From the NCBI GenBank assembly GCA_035192965.1, contig CP136571.1, positions 3,676,501 through 3,740,500 of the forward strand: a stretch of 64,000 bases of DNA. Direction: 5' to 3'. The first letter of the stretch is position 1; every line of letters starts with the position of its first letter. The notes beneath the pieces were generated by a model. The model was not told where the DNA came from, did not search any database, and was given only the letters and a program-made list of their open reading frames with translations. The DNA comes from Fuscovulum sp. (GTDB taxonomy: Bacteria; Pseudomonadota; Alphaproteobacteria; Rhodobacterales; Rhodobacteraceae). Made by a program: the position numbers and the translations under genes. Positions 34,913 through 46,180 of this stretch are shown here, piece after piece.

Positions 34913-35803
34913 TCAGGCCGTCAAACCTTCCGGCTCCGGCAATCCATTCGCCCGGCAGCACGCGGTCAGCGTATTGGCCAGCAGGCAGGCAATCGTCATC
35001 GGCCCCACCCCACCCGGCACCGGGGTGATCGCCCCTGCCACAGCGGCGGCACTCTCATAGTGAACGTCGCCAACCAGCTTGGCTTTGCCATCCCGCTCGA
35101 TCCGGTTGATGCCCACGTCAATCACCGTGGCCCCCGGCCGTACCATATCCCCGGTAATCATCTCAGGCCGCCCCACGGCCGCCACCAGAATATCCGCCCG
35201 CTTGCACACCTCGGCCAGATCCTTGGTCCGGCTATGCGCAATCGTCACCGTGCAGCTATCGCCCAACAGCAATTGCGCCATCGGCTTGCCCACGATATTG
35301 GACCGCCCCACCACAACCGCATTCAGCCCCGCCAGCTTGCCATGGTGATCGCGCAGCATCATTAGGCAGCCCAGCGGCGTGCAGGGCACCATCGACTTCT
35401 GCCCTGTCCCCAACAGCCCAACGTTCGAGATATGGAACCCGTCCACATCCTTGGCCGGATCAATCCGGTTAATGACCAGTTCGGAATTCAAATGCCCCGG
35501 CAGCGGCAACTGCACCAGAATGCCATGCACTGCCGGATCGGCATTCAGCGTGTCGATCAGCGCCAGCAATTCCGCCTCGCCCGTCTCGGCGCTCAGGCGA
35601 TGCTCAAAGCTGTTCATCCCAACTTCGATGGTGGAGGCGTGCTTGTTGCGCACATAGACTTGGCTCGCCGGGTCTTCGCCCACCAGAACCACGGCCAACC
35701 CCGGCGTGATCCCCTGCTCTTCCTTTATCCGCGCCACATGCGCCGCCACCTGCCCGCGCACCGTCGCCGCAAAGGCCTTGCCGTCGATCACCTTGGCCGT
35801 CAT
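34913..35803 (-). CDS. folD: methylenetetrahydrofolate dehydrogenase/cyclohydrolase FolD
   Basis: FolD oxidises 5,10-methylene-THF to methenyl-THF and hydrolyses it to 10-formyl-THF in the cytosol. The 296-aa chain has the active-site [13 protein letters not shown] (Tyr and catalytic Lys), [12 protein letters not shown]-binding [17 protein letters not shown] and the C-terminal [11 protein letters not shown]. Downstream chorismate mutase and fhs lie on the same strand with short gaps, and Fhs makes the same 10-formyl-THF, so they are functionally linked. It converges with pdeM. Confidence 0.97.
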   Translation of the reverse strand: MTAKVIDGKAFAATVRGQVAAHVARIKEEQGITPGLAVVLVGEDPASQVYVRNKHASTIEVGMNSFEHRLSAETGEAELLALIDTLNADPAVHGILVQLPLPGHLNSELVINRIDPAKDVDGFHISNVGLLGTGQKSMVPCTPLGCLMMLRDHHGKLAGLNAVVVGRSNIVGKPMAQLLLGDSCTVTIAHSRTKDLAEVCKRADILVAAVGRPEMITGDMVRPGATVIDVGINRIERDGKAKLVGDVHYESAAAVAGAITPVPGGVGPMTIACLLANTLTACCRANGLPEPEGLTA

Positions 35804-35854
35804 GTCCCTGATCCTTCTTCGTTTTTCCCAGACCGCGGCACAGGCAACCCGATA

Positions 35855-36151
35855 TCAGCCTTTGCGCAGGTGGTCTTCCTCGCGCTCGATCGACCAGTCG
35901 ATCAGCTTGCGCCACAGCTTTTCCAGCTTGTCCGGCGGCAACCCATGGGCCACCGCATGACGCCGCACGTTTTCCACGACCTGCTCCACGCGATCCTCGA
36001 TCCGCGCGGGCAGCCCGACCTGTTCCTTGATCGCCGCCGCCCGGTCGATATAGGCCGTCCGCTGCGCGAACAGCCCCACCAGTTCCGCATCCAGCCTGTC
36101 GATCTCGGCCCGGATATCGGCCATCGTGGTACAGTCTTCTGGCCTCTTCAT
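35855..36151 (-). CDS. chorismate mutase (AroQ class)
   Basis: The 98-aa all-helical protein matches AroQ: MADIRAEIDRLDAELVGLFAQRTAYIDRAAAIKEQ with the N-terminal Arg and the Arg of helix 1, then RIEDRVEQVVENVRRHAVAHGL and LWRKLIDWSIEREE. It converts chorismate to prephenate. GAGG lies before the ATG at 36151; the frame is open to 36193. Between folD and fhs on the same strand, an arrangement without an obvious biochemical reason. Confidence 0.92.
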   Translation of the reverse strand: MKRPEDCTTMADIRAEIDRLDAELVGLFAQRTAYIDRAAAIKEQVGLPARIEDRVEQVVENVRRHAVAHGLPPDKLEKLWRKLIDWSIEREEDHLRKG

Positions 36152-36167
36152 GCCTCGCCCCCTCTCA

Positions 36168-36195
36168 GGATGGCTCTCATGTAATAGAGCCATCC
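36168..36195 (-). terminator. hairpin between fhs and chorismate mutase
   Basis: GGATGGCTCT (36168-36177) and AGAGCCATCC (36186-36195) form a perfect 10-bp stem with an 8-base loop just after the fhs stop codon. There is no T-run, so it may protect the fhs transcript 3' end or act as an attenuator rather than a strong terminator. Confidence 0.6.
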
Positions 36196-36220
36196 CGGAA
36201 GGACAACGCGACAGATCGGG

Positions 36221-37894
36221 TCAGAACAGCCCCTCGACATGGCCCTGATCGTTCAACCGGATCACCTCGGCGCTCGGCACCTTGGGCAGGCCCGGCATCG
36301 TCATGATCTCACCGCAGATCGCCACGATGAACCCGGCCCCCGCCGACAGCCGCACTTCGCGCACCGGAATGGTGAACCCGGTCGGCGCACCGCGCACGGT
36401 GGGATCGGTGGTGAACGAATACTGCGTCTTGGCGATGCAAATCGGCAGATGGCCATAGCCCGCCGCTTCCCAGCCTTTCAGCTGATCGCGGATCGACTTG
36501 TCGGCCTCCACGCCATCGGCGCGGTAGATGCCCTTGGCGATGGCTTCGATCTTGGCAAACAGGCCCAGATCATCGGGGTAAAGCGGCGCAAAGTTCGACG
36601 GCCCTTCTGCCAGCGACACGACCTTCTTCGCCAGATCCTCGATCCCAGCCGACCCTTGGGCCCAATGCTTGCACAGGATCGCCTCGGCGCCTTGCTCGGC
36701 GACATAGGCCTTCACGGCCTCGATCTCGGCATCAGTGTCGCTGAAGAAGTGGTTGATCGCCACCACCACCGGCACGCCAAAACCTTTCACGTTGGCGATA
36801 TGGCGGCCAAGGTTCGGGCAGCCTTTCTTGACCGCCTCCACATTCTCGGCCCCCAGATCGGCCTTGGCCACGCCGCCGTTCATCTTCATCGCACGCACTG
36901 TTGCCACGATCACGGCGGCGGCAGGCTTCAGCCCGGCCTTGCGGCACTTGATGTCAAAGAACTTCTCGGCACCCAGATCGGCCCCGAACCCGGCTTCGGT
37001 GACGACATATTCACCCAGCTTCAGCGCGGTCTTGGTCGCGATGACCGAGTTGCAGCCATGCGCGATGTTGGCGAACGGCCCGCCATGCACGAAGGCCGGG
37101 TTGTTCTCCAGCGTCTGCACAAGGTTCGGCTGCATCGCATCTTTCAGCAGCACCGTCATCGCGCCGTCGGCCTTGATGTCGCGGCAATAGATCGGCTTCT
37201 TCTCGCGGGTATAGGCAACCACGATATCGCCCAGCCGCTTTTGCAGATCGTCCAGATCATTGGACAGGCACAGGATCGCCATGACCTCGGACGCCACGGT
37301 GATGTCAAACCCGGTCTGGCGCGGGAAGCCGTTGGAAACCCCACCCAGCGACACCACCATGTCGCGCAGTGCGCGGTCGTTCATGTCCATCACCCGGCGC
37401 CAGACGATGCGGCGCTCGTCGATGTCCAGGCTGTTGCCCCAATAGATGTGGTTGTCGATCATCGCAGACAGCAGGTTGTGGGCAGACGTGATCGCGTGGA
37501 AATCACCGGTGAAGTGAAGGTTCATCTCCTCCATCGGCACGACCTGCGCGTAACCGCCGCCCGCAGCACCACCCTTCATCCCGAAGTTCGGGCCAAGGCT
37601 TGCCTCGCGGATACAAATCACCGCCTTCTTGCCGATGCGGTTCAGGCCGTCGCCCAGACCCACTGTCGTGGTCGTCTTGCCCTCACCCGCAGGCGTCGGG
37701 TTGATCGCGGTGACGAGGATCAGCTTGCCATCGGGCTTGCCTGCCAGCGATTTGATGAACTCCTGGCTCACCTTCGCCTTGTCATGGCCATAGGGCAGAA
37801 GATGATCGGACGGGATGCCCAGCTTTGCGCCGATCTCCATGATCGGCTTCTTCTTGGCTTCGCGTGCAATCTCGATGTCGGTTTTAACGGCCAT
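36221..37894 (-). CDS. fhs: formate--tetrahydrofolate ligase
   Basis: Fhs ligates formate to THF with ATP, giving 10-formyl-THF. The 557-aa protein starts [27 protein letters not shown] and has the ATP-binding P-loop [49 protein letters not shown] and [19 protein letters not shown]. The ATG at 37894 is where homologues start, and the frame upstream is unrelated. A palindrome and related strings lie upstream at 37927-38021 and may control it. With FolD it provides formate-fixing or formate-releasing capacity. Confidence 0.97.
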   Translation of the reverse strand: MAVKTDIEIAREAKKKPIMEIGAKLGIPSDHLLPYGHDKAKVSQEFIKSLAGKPDGKLILVTAINPTPAGEGKTTTTVGLGDGLNRIGKKAVICIREASLGPNFGMKGGAAGGGYAQVVPMEEMNLHFTGDFHAITSAHNLLSAMIDNHIYWGNSLDIDERRIVWRRVMDMNDRALRDMVVSLGGVSNGFPRQTGFDITVASEVMAILCLSNDLDDLQKRLGDIVVAYTREKKPIYCRDIKADGAMTVLLKDAMQPNLVQTLENNPAFVHGGPFANIAHGCNSVIATKTALKLGEYVVTEAGFGADLGAEKFFDIKCRKAGLKPAAAVIVATVRAMKMNGGVAKADLGAENVEAVKKGCPNLGRHIANVKGFGVPVVVAINHFFSDTDAEIEAVKAYVAEQGAEAILCKHWAQGSAGIEDLAKKVVSLAEGPSNFAPLYPDDLGLFAKIEAIAKGIYRADGVEADKSIRDQLKGWEAAGYGHLPICIAKTQYSFTTDPTVRGAPTGFTIPVREVRLSAGAGFIVAICGEIMTMPGLPKVPSAEVIRLNDQGHVEGLF

Positions 37895-38005
37895 GTCCCA
37901 AGCTCCCTTTGCGGGGTTCTTCCCCCGTTTCCGACGTGATAGCGGGGGAAACGTGCATTGAGAGGGGCTTTTCCGACATGTTCGCCCCCAGATTCGCCAC
38001 CGGGC

Positions 38006-38021
38006 GTTTCCGATCGGAAAC
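38006..38021. promoter_or_regulatory. perfect 16-bp palindrome upstream of fhs
   Basis: GTTTCCGATCGGAAAC is perfectly self-complementary and lies 112-127 bases before the fhs start. Related half-site strings GTTTCCGAC at 37927 and TTTTCCGAC at 37969 lie between it and the gene, and GGAAAC at 37947. This looks like an operator cluster. No regulator can be named from sequence. Confidence 0.5.
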
Positions 38022-38063
38022 CCGCCCCATCGCACCGGGGAATTATCCGCAGTGAAACAAATT

Positions 38064-38077
38064 TTCCCTACAGGGAA
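38064..38077 (-). terminator. short hairpin after the MOSC gene
   Basis: TTCCCT-AC-AGGGAA lies right at the end of the MOSC gene on the minus strand and is followed there by AATTTGTTT. The stem is only 6 bp, so strength is uncertain. Confidence 0.5.
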
Positions 38078-38677
38078 TCAGTCCCGCAGCGCCGCGTCCA
38101 GATGCGCCCAGACCGGTTGATCGGGGATGTGAAGGCGGAGGGTTTCGCCAAGGCGGAACTCTCCCTCACGCTCCACCCATGCCGTGATGCCGCGCCGCCC
38201 ATTGGCGGCGGATTTGAACTTTGCCCCGAAACCGGGATGGCGCGCCTCGATGGGTTTGGCGGGCAACTGGCAGGACCGGTTCTCGATATCCACCACCAGC
38301 GTCGCGCCGCCCTCGCCCTGCAAGCGGCTGGATGGCGGGATGCGGGTGAAATCGGGGATGCCCTCCACCACCATCGTTGCCCCCAGCAGCGCCGGGTCCA
38401 GCGCCGCCAGCCCCATCCGCGCGGCGGTATCCGCCAATTCCTCGGCCGACAGCACGGTGAACTGCCGCGTATTACGGATCTCCGTCCCCTTGGGATATTG
38501 CGCCACCACGCGGCTGCAACTTGGCCGCGTCAGCCCGCCGTGATCTTCGCCCTCCGGCCCGGAAAACAACACGCGCAAACTGTCCACCGCCTCGGCCGCC
38601 AGCGCCGCCTTACGGTCCGGCACCCGGCCAAGCCAGGTGATGCGGGCGTAGAACTCTGTCGGTTTCAGAACAGGCAT
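38078..38677 (-). CDS. MOSC-domain protein
   Basis: The 199-aa product has the MOSC core: a conserved Cys within ENRSCQLPAKPI, EARHPGFGAKFKSAANGRRGITAWVEREGEFRLGETLRL, as in proteins related to the C-terminus of molybdenum-cofactor sulfurase. These are thought to move sulfur or bind molybdenum cofactor; the target enzyme is unknown. The ATG at 38677 follows GGGGGTGAC; the frame is open upstream to 38773, overlapping the terminator, which is not plausible as coding. Confidence 0.82.
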   Translation of the reverse strand: MPVLKPTEFYARITWLGRVPDRKAALAAEAVDSLRVLFSGPEGEDHGGLTRPSCSRVVAQYPKGTEIRNTRQFTVLSAEELADTAARMGLAALDPALLGATMVVEGIPDFTRIPPSSRLQGEGGATLVVDIENRSCQLPAKPIEARHPGFGAKFKSAANGRRGITAWVEREGEFRLGETLRLHIPDQPVWAHLDAALRD

Positions 38678-38753
38678 GTCACCCCCGGCGCAAGGTTGTT
38701 CGAACAGGCTACCATCTACCCGCGCCTGCTCGCCCGAGGCAAGGCAGCCAGAC

Positions 38754-38789
38754 AAAAGCCCCGGAACCATCACGGGTTCCGGGGCTTTT
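38754..38789. terminator. strong bidirectional terminator downstream of ftsH
   Basis: AAAAGCCCCGGAACC (38754-38768) and GGTTCCGGGGCTTTT (38775-38789) form a perfect 15-bp stem with loop ATCACG and A/T runs on both sides, 19 bases after the ftsH stop codon and before the MOSC gene start. Confidence 0.93.
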
Positions 38790-38808
38790 TCCGCAGTCCA
38801 GACCTGGC

Positions 38809-40719
<1,911 letters not shown>

Positions 40720-40799
40720 GAAGTCTCTCCTCATACCGCCGCAAGACCAGAAACGGCCAGCGACCCTTATCCTTTAAGATAGAGATAAACCCCAAGGGT

Positions 40800-42029
40800 T
40801 CAATGCGATAAAGGTGCCGCACCCAGGGGGCCTTTGGGCGGATGGCACTGCGCCGCCCAGCCGGCCCCAAATCCGGCCAGCGGGGCCGCCACCAGCACCT
40901 CCCCATGCCACACGGCCGGGCTGGCCAGAAGCGTCGCCCGTGGATGCGCCGCCGCCCGCCAGTCCGGACAGGAAGCAAGGCCTGCCTCGCCCAGCGCGCG
41001 CAGGGTCAAGCCGTTGGTTTCCGGGCCGGAAACCCGCCACCGGCCATCCCACAGCGCATCCGCCGGACATTCCAGCGCGGCCACCGCCCGCAGTTCCCGC
41101 GTCACCCGCATCCGCCCGCGCGCATGGCTTGTCTTGCAGCCCGCCAGCGTGGCCGGGCGCCCCTCCAGCGCGGCTGCGACAAAGCGCTCCATCTCGGCCC
41201 CGCGCGGCCCGTATTCCGCCGATGCGATCCAGATCAGCGTGGCCAGCAGCAACCGGCGGCGAATTTCCGCAGGCTGCGCTGCAAGACCGCCTACATCCAC
41301 GATCACATCGCCCGCATCCACCCGCAGGATGCGCGCCGCCGCATCCGCTGTCGCCGCTTCCAGCGCGGCGCGGACATCGGCCATCTTGGCCGCCAGCGCC
41401 GCAATCTCGGCCCCGCCCGCGCCCACCTCGGCCATCGCGGCCAGCGCCCGGCGGGCGCGCACACGGTCGAACCGCTCATCCTCATTCGACGGGTCATCCG
41501 CCCAAGGCAGGCCCCGGCCCAAGAGCCACGCCCGCAGGTCGGCCCGGCTGGCCGCCAGCAAGGGGCGCAGGAACACCACCCCCGCCACCTCGCGCCGCGC
41601 CGCCATGGCGGCCAGCCCGTCGACCCCCGCATCACGGGCAAGCCGCATCAGGAACGTCTCGGCAATGTCATCTTCGGTATGGCCCAGCGCCACAGTCCGC
41701 AGCCCGCGCCGCTGCGCCCAATCGGCCAGCAGCGCCGTACGGCCCCGTCGTGCGGCATCCTGAAGGTTGCCCGCGCCGTCCCAATGCCAGTGCAAAATCT
41801 CATGCGGCACACCCAGCCCGGCACAGACCCCGGCCACCGCTGCCGCCTCTGCCGCCGCCTCAGGGCGCAAGCCGTGATCCACAGTCGCCACGGCCACATC
41901 GCAGCCCGCCTCGACCGCCAGATACAGCATCGCCAGCGAATCCCCGCCACCCGACACAGCCAGCCCCAGCGCCTCTTTCCCGGCCGGGCCAAGGCCCCGG
42001 CGGAAGATATCGGCAACGTCCCGGGTCAG
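40800..42029 (-). CDS. tilS: tRNA(Ile)-lysidine synthase TilS, with apparent CTG start
   Basis: TilS makes lysidine at the CAU anticodon of tRNA-Ile so that it reads AUA. The ATP-loop SGGGDS is clear, followed by TVDHGLRPEAAAEAAAV and LGHTEDDIAETFLMRLARD. The shown 409-aa frame starts at CTG 42029, overlapping the cpoB stop as CTGA, because the region before the P-loop (LTRDVADIFRRGLGPAGKE) looks like the normal TilS N-terminus. No ATG, GTG or TTG exists in frame before the GTG at 41957, which would start the protein one residue before the P-loop and remove the strand it needs. So the start is either CTG or a sequencing error is present. Confidence 0.85.
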   Translation of the reverse strand: MTRDVADIFRRGLGPAGKEALGLAVSGGGDSLAMLYLAVEAGCDVAVATVDHGLRPEAAAEAAAVAGVCAGLGVPHEILHWHWDGAGNLQDAARRGRTALLADWAQRRGLRTVALGHTEDDIAETFLMRLARDAGVDGLAAMAARREVAGVVFLRPLLAASRADLRAWLLGRGLPWADDPSNEDERFDRVRARRALAAMAEVGAGGAEIAALAAKMADVRAALEAATADAAARILRVDAGDVIVDVGGLAAQPAEIRRRLLLATLIWIASAEYGPRGAEMERFVAAALEGRPATLAGCKTSHARGRMRVTRELRAVAALECPADALWDGRWRVSGPETNGLTLRALGEAGLASCPDWRAAAHPRATLLASPAVWHGEVLVAAPLAGFGAGWAAQCHPPKGPLGAAPLSH

Positions 42030-42859
42030 AGACAGCCCAGCCCCTGCATGGCCAGCGTGGCATTGGATGCCTCGGCCGATCCGGGGAAACGCGTCCCCAC
42101 TTCCTGCAAGGTGACACAGGCTTCGGGCGTCTGGCCCAGCGCGCCCAACGCCTGCCCCAGCTTCAGCAGCGCAGGCGCTGCCTGCGGCCCAGAAGGCTGG
42201 CCCGAAAACGCCTCAAGATAACTGCGCGCGGCCCCGGAGGTGTCGCCAAGCTGGCTCAGCGACTCGCCCCGCAGGAAATGCGCTTCCTGCGTCAGGGGGC
42301 CACCCGGGTAGGATTGGGCAAAGGTCGCAAAGAGGTCTGCAGCGGCGCGAAAGTCACCTTGACCGAGCACCTCCTTGGCCCGGTCAAAATCCGCCTGTTC
42401 GCCGATGGCCAGTTCCGGCGCAGCGGTCCCTCCGGCGGCAGGGTCGGGGGTCGCCGGGGCCACGGGGGCCGTCGCCCCGGCCACGCCACCACCCAGCGGT
42501 GCCGTATCGCCAAGGGCTGCGATATCGCAGCCCTCTTCCAGTTCGCACAGCCGGAACTCAAGGTCACCGATGCGGTTCGTCCCATCGGTGACCACGCGGT
42601 TCAGCTTCAGCTCCACCTCTTCCGTCTTGGATGTCAGCCGTGTCAGCGCGGCCTCGATGGCGTCCATGCGCTGCAACGCATCGCCCCCTGCCGCCCCGGT
42701 CGCTGCCGCGCCCGAGGTGACAAGTTCGGACTTCAGGCTGTTGAACTCAGCCTGAAGCTGCGAAATCTGCGCACGAATATCGGCCAGCGTCTGCGCATCC
42801 TGCGCAAAACCAGCCACAGGCAGAAAGGCCATCACCAGGAACAGGCGGATCATCCGCAT
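42026..42859 (-). CDS. cpoB: Tol-Pal system protein CpoB (YbgF)
   Basis: CpoB is a periplasmic coordinator linking peptidoglycan synthesis and outer-membrane constriction with Tol-Pal. The 277-aa chain has a signal peptide (MRMIRLFLVMAFLPVAGFA), an N-terminal coiled coil (ADIRAQISQLQAEFNSLKSEL onward), an Ala/Pro-rich linker (about residues 120-150) and C-terminal TPR helices (FDRAKEVLGQGDFRAAADLFATF). This is the normal architecture. It lies 4 bases after pal and overlaps tilS. Confidence 0.93.
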   Translation of the reverse strand: MRMIRLFLVMAFLPVAGFAQDAQTLADIRAQISQLQAEFNSLKSELVTSGAAATGAAGGDALQRMDAIEAALTRLTSKTEEVELKLNRVVTDGTNRIGDLEFRLCELEEGCDIAALGDTAPLGGGVAGATAPVAPATPDPAAGGTAAPELAIGEQADFDRAKEVLGQGDFRAAADLFATFAQSYPGGPLTQEAHFLRGESLSQLGDTSGAARSYLEAFSGQPSGPQAAPALLKLGQALGALGQTPEACVTLQEVGTRFPGSAEASNATLAMQGLGCL

Positions 42860-42863
42860 CGGA

Positions 42864-43397
42864 TCAGGCCCCCGCGCCCATCGACAGCACCGTCACGGCG
42901 CGGCGGTTCTTGGAATAGCAGGCCTCATCCGAACACACCTCGATCGGGCGCTCCTTGCCGTAGGACACAGTCCGCATCCGGTTCGGGCCCACACCTTGCG
43001 AAATCAGGAAATCCTGCACCGCATTGGCGCGGCGCGCGCCCAGCGCAAGGTTGTATTCCCGCGTGCCCTGCTCATCGGCATGGCCTTCGATGATGATAGC
43101 ATAATCCGGGTTGGAGTTCAGCCACTGCGCCTGCCCCTGCAACACCATCCGCCCTTCGGGCGACAGGGTCGATTGGTCGACCGCGAACAGCACGCGGTCA
43201 CCGACAGCCTGGTTGAAATAGGCGATGGAGCGCGGATCGCTCGGATCGCCCAGCCCGGACGTGCCAATGCCGCCCGCGCCGATACCGCCCGCGCCACCGG
43301 CACCGCCAGCACCACCCGCACCAAAGCGGTCAGGGTTGTTACAGGCCGCCAGACCAAGCACGGCGACAACAAGAAGGGCCTTGGGAAGAAGCGTCAT
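42864..43397 (-). CDS. pal: peptidoglycan-associated lipoprotein Pal
   Basis: Pal is an outer-membrane lipoprotein that binds peptidoglycan and TolB. The 177-aa chain has a lipoprotein signal (MTLLPKALLVVAVLGLAAC), a Gly-rich spacer of GGAGGAGG repeats, and the OmpA-like domain (IIIEGHADEQGTREYNLALGARRANAVQDFL). The ATG at 43397 follows AGGAACCC; the frame is open further upstream but begins in the intergenic region. It sits between tolB and cpoB. Confidence 0.96.
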   Translation of the reverse strand: MTLLPKALLVVAVLGLAACNNPDRFGAGGAGGAGGAGGIGAGGIGTSGLGDPSDPRSIAYFNQAVGDRVLFAVDQSTLSPEGRMVLQGQAQWLNSNPDYAIIIEGHADEQGTREYNLALGARRANAVQDFLISQGVGPNRMRTVSYGKERPIEVCSDEACYSKNRRAVTVLSMGAGA

Positions 43398-43485
43398 GAA
43401 TAGGGTTCCTTTTTGGGTTCTTGGCTCGATTGCGCACAAGGATAACAGCTTTGCACCGCCCTGTGAATCGGCGGCGCGACATCTC

Positions 43486-44838
43486 TCATGGAAGAAGCGG
43501 CGACCATGCCGGATCAGAGGCAGGGCCATCGGTCGGAATCTGCCGCAGATTGCGGCCCGAAATATCCACGCTGAACAGCGCCGATTGCCCGCTCGCCCCC
43601 GCGCTTTCGCGCATGAACATGATCACGCGGCCATTCGGGGCCCAGGTCGGACCCTCATCCAGGAACGAGGCGGTCAGCAACCGCTCTTCCCCGCCATCCG
43701 TCCGCATCACGCCGATATGGAACCGGCCCGCGTTCTGTTTGGTAAAGGCGATGTAATCGCCCTGCGGCGACCAGACCGGCGTGCCGTAACGGCCCGGCCC
43801 GTTGGAAATGCGCTGCCCCTCACCGCCACTTGCCGGCATGATATACAGCTGCTGGTTCCCCGACCGGTCGCTTTCAAACACGATCTGGCTGCCATCGGGC
43901 GAAAAGCTCGGCGCTGTTTCGATCGAGGGCGCATTGGTCAACTGCCGGATCTGCCCGCTGCCGATATCCAGCGCGTAGATGTCGGAATTCCCGCCGCGTT
44001 CCAGGCTGAACACCACCGTCCGCCCATCCGGCGCAAAGCGCGGGGCGAAGGTCATGTTGCCTTCGGCCTGCGCCAAAGCCTGCACCTGCATAGACCCGAT
44101 ATCCATCAGGTAGATGCGCGGAAACCCGGATTCATAGCTGGTGAACAGGATCTGGTTCCCCGTCGGCGAAAAGCGCGGGGCCAGCACGATGGACGACCCA
44201 TCCGTCAGATAGGCCACATTCGCGCCGTCGTAATCCATGACCGCCAACCGCTTCACGCGCTGGTTCTTCGGCCCGCTCTCGGACACATAGACAACCCGGC
44301 TGTCGAAATAGGGGCCTTCGCCCGTGATCCGGCTATAGACGGCATCCGCCACCTTATGCGCCATCCGCCGCCATGTGCCGGGGGTGCCCGCAAATTGCAG
44401 CCCCTCGCCCATCTGCTGGCCGCTGAACACATCGAACAGCCGGAACTTGACGACAATCTGATCGCCCGACGCGCTGACTGCCCCCACGATCAGCGCCTGC
44501 GCATTGATCGCTTGCCAGTCGCCAAAGGAGACAGGCGCATCAAAGCTGGACACCTGCGCGATATGCGCCTCGGCCGGAATTTCCCGGAACAGCCCGGTCC
44601 CGGCCAGATCCGCCGCCACCACCCGCGTGATATCGGCGGCATATTGGCCGCCTGCGCCGTTCTCGGCCACAAAGGCGGGCACTGCAAAAGGCAAGGGTTC
44701 GATCACCCCGTCGGTGATCGTGATCCGCAAAGGCCCCCGCTCCTGCGCAACGGCAGGGGCAAAGACGCCGGACAACAGGGCAATCGTTAGGGCAAGCACG
44801 GGGGCAAGCACGGGGGAGAGGGTTCTGATCAAGGTCAT
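43486..44838 (-). CDS. tolB: Tol-Pal system beta-propeller protein TolB
   Basis: TolB is a periplasmic protein that relays Tol energy to Pal. The 450-aa chain has a signal peptide (residues 1-31, ending PAVAQ), an N-terminal alpha/beta domain ([18 protein letters not shown]), and repeated WD-like blades such as [34 protein letters not shown] and [17 protein letters not shown]. Length is standard. It lies 113 bases from tolA, which leaves room for an internal promoter. Confidence 0.96.
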   Translation of the reverse strand: MTLIRTLSPVLAPVLALTIALLSGVFAPAVAQERGPLRITITDGVIEPLPFAVPAFVAENGAGGQYAADITRVVAADLAGTGLFREIPAEAHIAQVSSFDAPVSFGDWQAINAQALIVGAVSASGDQIVVKFRLFDVFSGQQMGEGLQFAGTPGTWRRMAHKVADAVYSRITGEGPYFDSRVVYVSESGPKNQRVKRLAVMDYDGANVAYLTDGSSIVLAPRFSPTGNQILFTSYESGFPRIYLMDIGSMQVQALAQAEGNMTFAPRFAPDGRTVVFSLERGGNSDIYALDIGSGQIRQLTNAPSIETAPSFSPDGSQIVFESDRSGNQQLYIMPASGGEGQRISNGPGRYGTPVWSPQGDYIAFTKQNAGRFHIGVMRTDGGEERLLTASFLDEGPTWAPNGRVIMFMRESAGASGQSALFSVDISGRNLRQIPTDGPASDPAWSPLLP

Positions 44839-44951
44839 CGTTTCCTCATTCTCCTCGGGTCATTCAATTTCACCATGCCGCGAACGGCGCTTTTTCGGGG
44901 ACACGATGGCGCGAGCAGCGCCGCCATGTCGGCAATATGTCGGGAAAGCGG

Positions 44952-46166
44952 TCATCTCATCCGCATCCCGTTCGGATCAAATACCAGTTCCATGTTCTGC
45001 CACTGGTCATATTTCTCAGGCGGCAGCGGGAACCCGCGCGCGCCGCAGCGGATGATCGCGCGCCGCGCAGCCTCGAACGCCTGCTGCGTGGCTGTATCGG
45101 ATTCGCCGTTCGATGCGATCATGGCAATCGACCCGGCATCCGGCACGCCATCCTGGCCCACCGATACCGCAACCGTGACCGTGGTCCGCAGCGCCTCCAT
45201 CGACAGCGCCCCGACGTTCCAGCAGGCCTGCACCGCCACCCGCAAGGCATCCATCTCACCGGCCGTCATGGGCGGACCGGCGGGCAGGTCGCTTGCGGCA
45301 GCGGCTGCTGCTTCGGCGGCGGCCTCCTCGGCGGCGGCTTCCTCTGCCAAAGCCTCGGCCAGCGCGGCTGCAACGGCATCTTCGGTGGCCGTGTCCGGCG
45401 CGGGTTCTTCGGGGGTTTCCTCGGGCGTCTCGGCGGTTGCTGCCGCGTCCTCGACCGGTTCCTCGCTGGGCTGCACCCGCTCGGGCCGCGACCGGGGCCG
45501 CAGGGAGGCGGTCATTTCAAGCTGCGGCGCGTCTTCCTCGGTTTCCACCGCTTCGGTCACGATCTGTGTCGTGGCTTCCTCGGGCGCGGCAGCCTCTTGC
45601 TGTTCCTCGACGATGACCGCCTCCTCAGACGGCACGTCGCTGACCTCTTCGATCACCTGCTCGGCCACTTCGGGCGCGTCCACGCTTTCTACCGGCGTCG
45701 CCGCCACCCGGTCCAGCGGGCGCGGGCGCGGGCGCGCATCCGACAGCGGCACCGGAATCGGCTGTTCCACATCCGCAATCGGGGCTACCGGATCGGGCGT
45801 CTCGATCAGCTGCGGCACCGCCTCGGTGGGCAGATCCTCCGGCAGCGGTTCCTCGGGCGGGGCCACCGGCGGCGGGTCCTCGGCAGGCGGTGGCGGCTCT
45901 TGCGGCTGCACCGGTTCGGGCGGCTGGATCGCCGGTTCTTCGGGTGCAGGTTCCTCAGGCGCAGGCTCGGGTGCGGGTTCCGCAGCGGGTTCCGCTGCCG
46001 GAGGTGCCGCCGCCATCATCGCATCGAACTCGGCGCTCGACATCAGCGACACTTCGGCCACCTCAATCTCAGGCAGCGTCGGCGCACGGAACAGCCAATC
46101 CCCCAGGATAACCCAGAGGATCACGCCGCCATGCGCGATGCCCGAAATGATCTGACCCTTTTCCAT
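44952..46166 (-). CDS. tolA: Tol-Pal envelope protein TolA
   Basis: TolA spans the periplasm from the TolQR motor to Pal/TolB. The 404-aa chain has one transmembrane helix (GIAHGGVILWVILGDWLF), a long Pro/Glu/Ala-rich middle (about residues 55-300) instead of the Lys/Ala helix of E. coli TolA, and a C-terminal TonB_C-like domain (RVAVQACWNVGALS, AFEAARRAIIRCGARGFPL). The 14-base gap to tolR marks operon membership. The Pro/Glu-rich middle is usual in alphaproteobacteria. Confidence 0.92.
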   Translation of the reverse strand: MEKGQIISGIAHGGVILWVILGDWLFRAPTLPEIEVAEVSLMSSAEFDAMMAAAPPAAEPAAEPAPEPAPEEPAPEEPAIQPPEPVQPQEPPPPAEDPPPVAPPEEPLPEDLPTEAVPQLIETPDPVAPIADVEQPIPVPLSDARPRPRPLDRVAATPVESVDAPEVAEQVIEEVSDVPSEEAVIVEEQQEAAAPEEATTQIVTEAVETEEDAPQLEMTASLRPRSRPERVQPSEEPVEDAAATAETPEETPEEPAPDTATEDAVAAALAEALAEEAAAEEAAAEAAAAAASDLPAGPPMTAGEMDALRVAVQACWNVGALSMEALRTTVTVAVSVGQDGVPDAGSIAMIASNGESDTATQQAFEAARRAIIRCGARGFPLPPEKYDQWQNMELVFDPNGMRMR

Positions 46167-46180
46167 GCCCTGCCCGGCCG

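Noticed and set aside
36239..37939. 566-codon open frame opposite fhs
   Set aside because: Antisense of a highly conserved enzyme in GC-rich codons; no domain or ribosome site.
38678..38773. N-terminal extension of the MOSC protein
   Set aside because: It would place coding sequence across a perfect 15-bp terminator stem, and family members begin near 38677.
41860..42117. Alternative frame as a separate gene at the tilS start
   Set aside because: It overlaps the TilS N-terminus and cpoB end and has no coherent protein character.
40814..43093. 759-codon open frame opposite tilS and cpoB
   Set aside because: Pro/Arg-rich antisense spanning three genes; typical artefact of strong G/C third positions.
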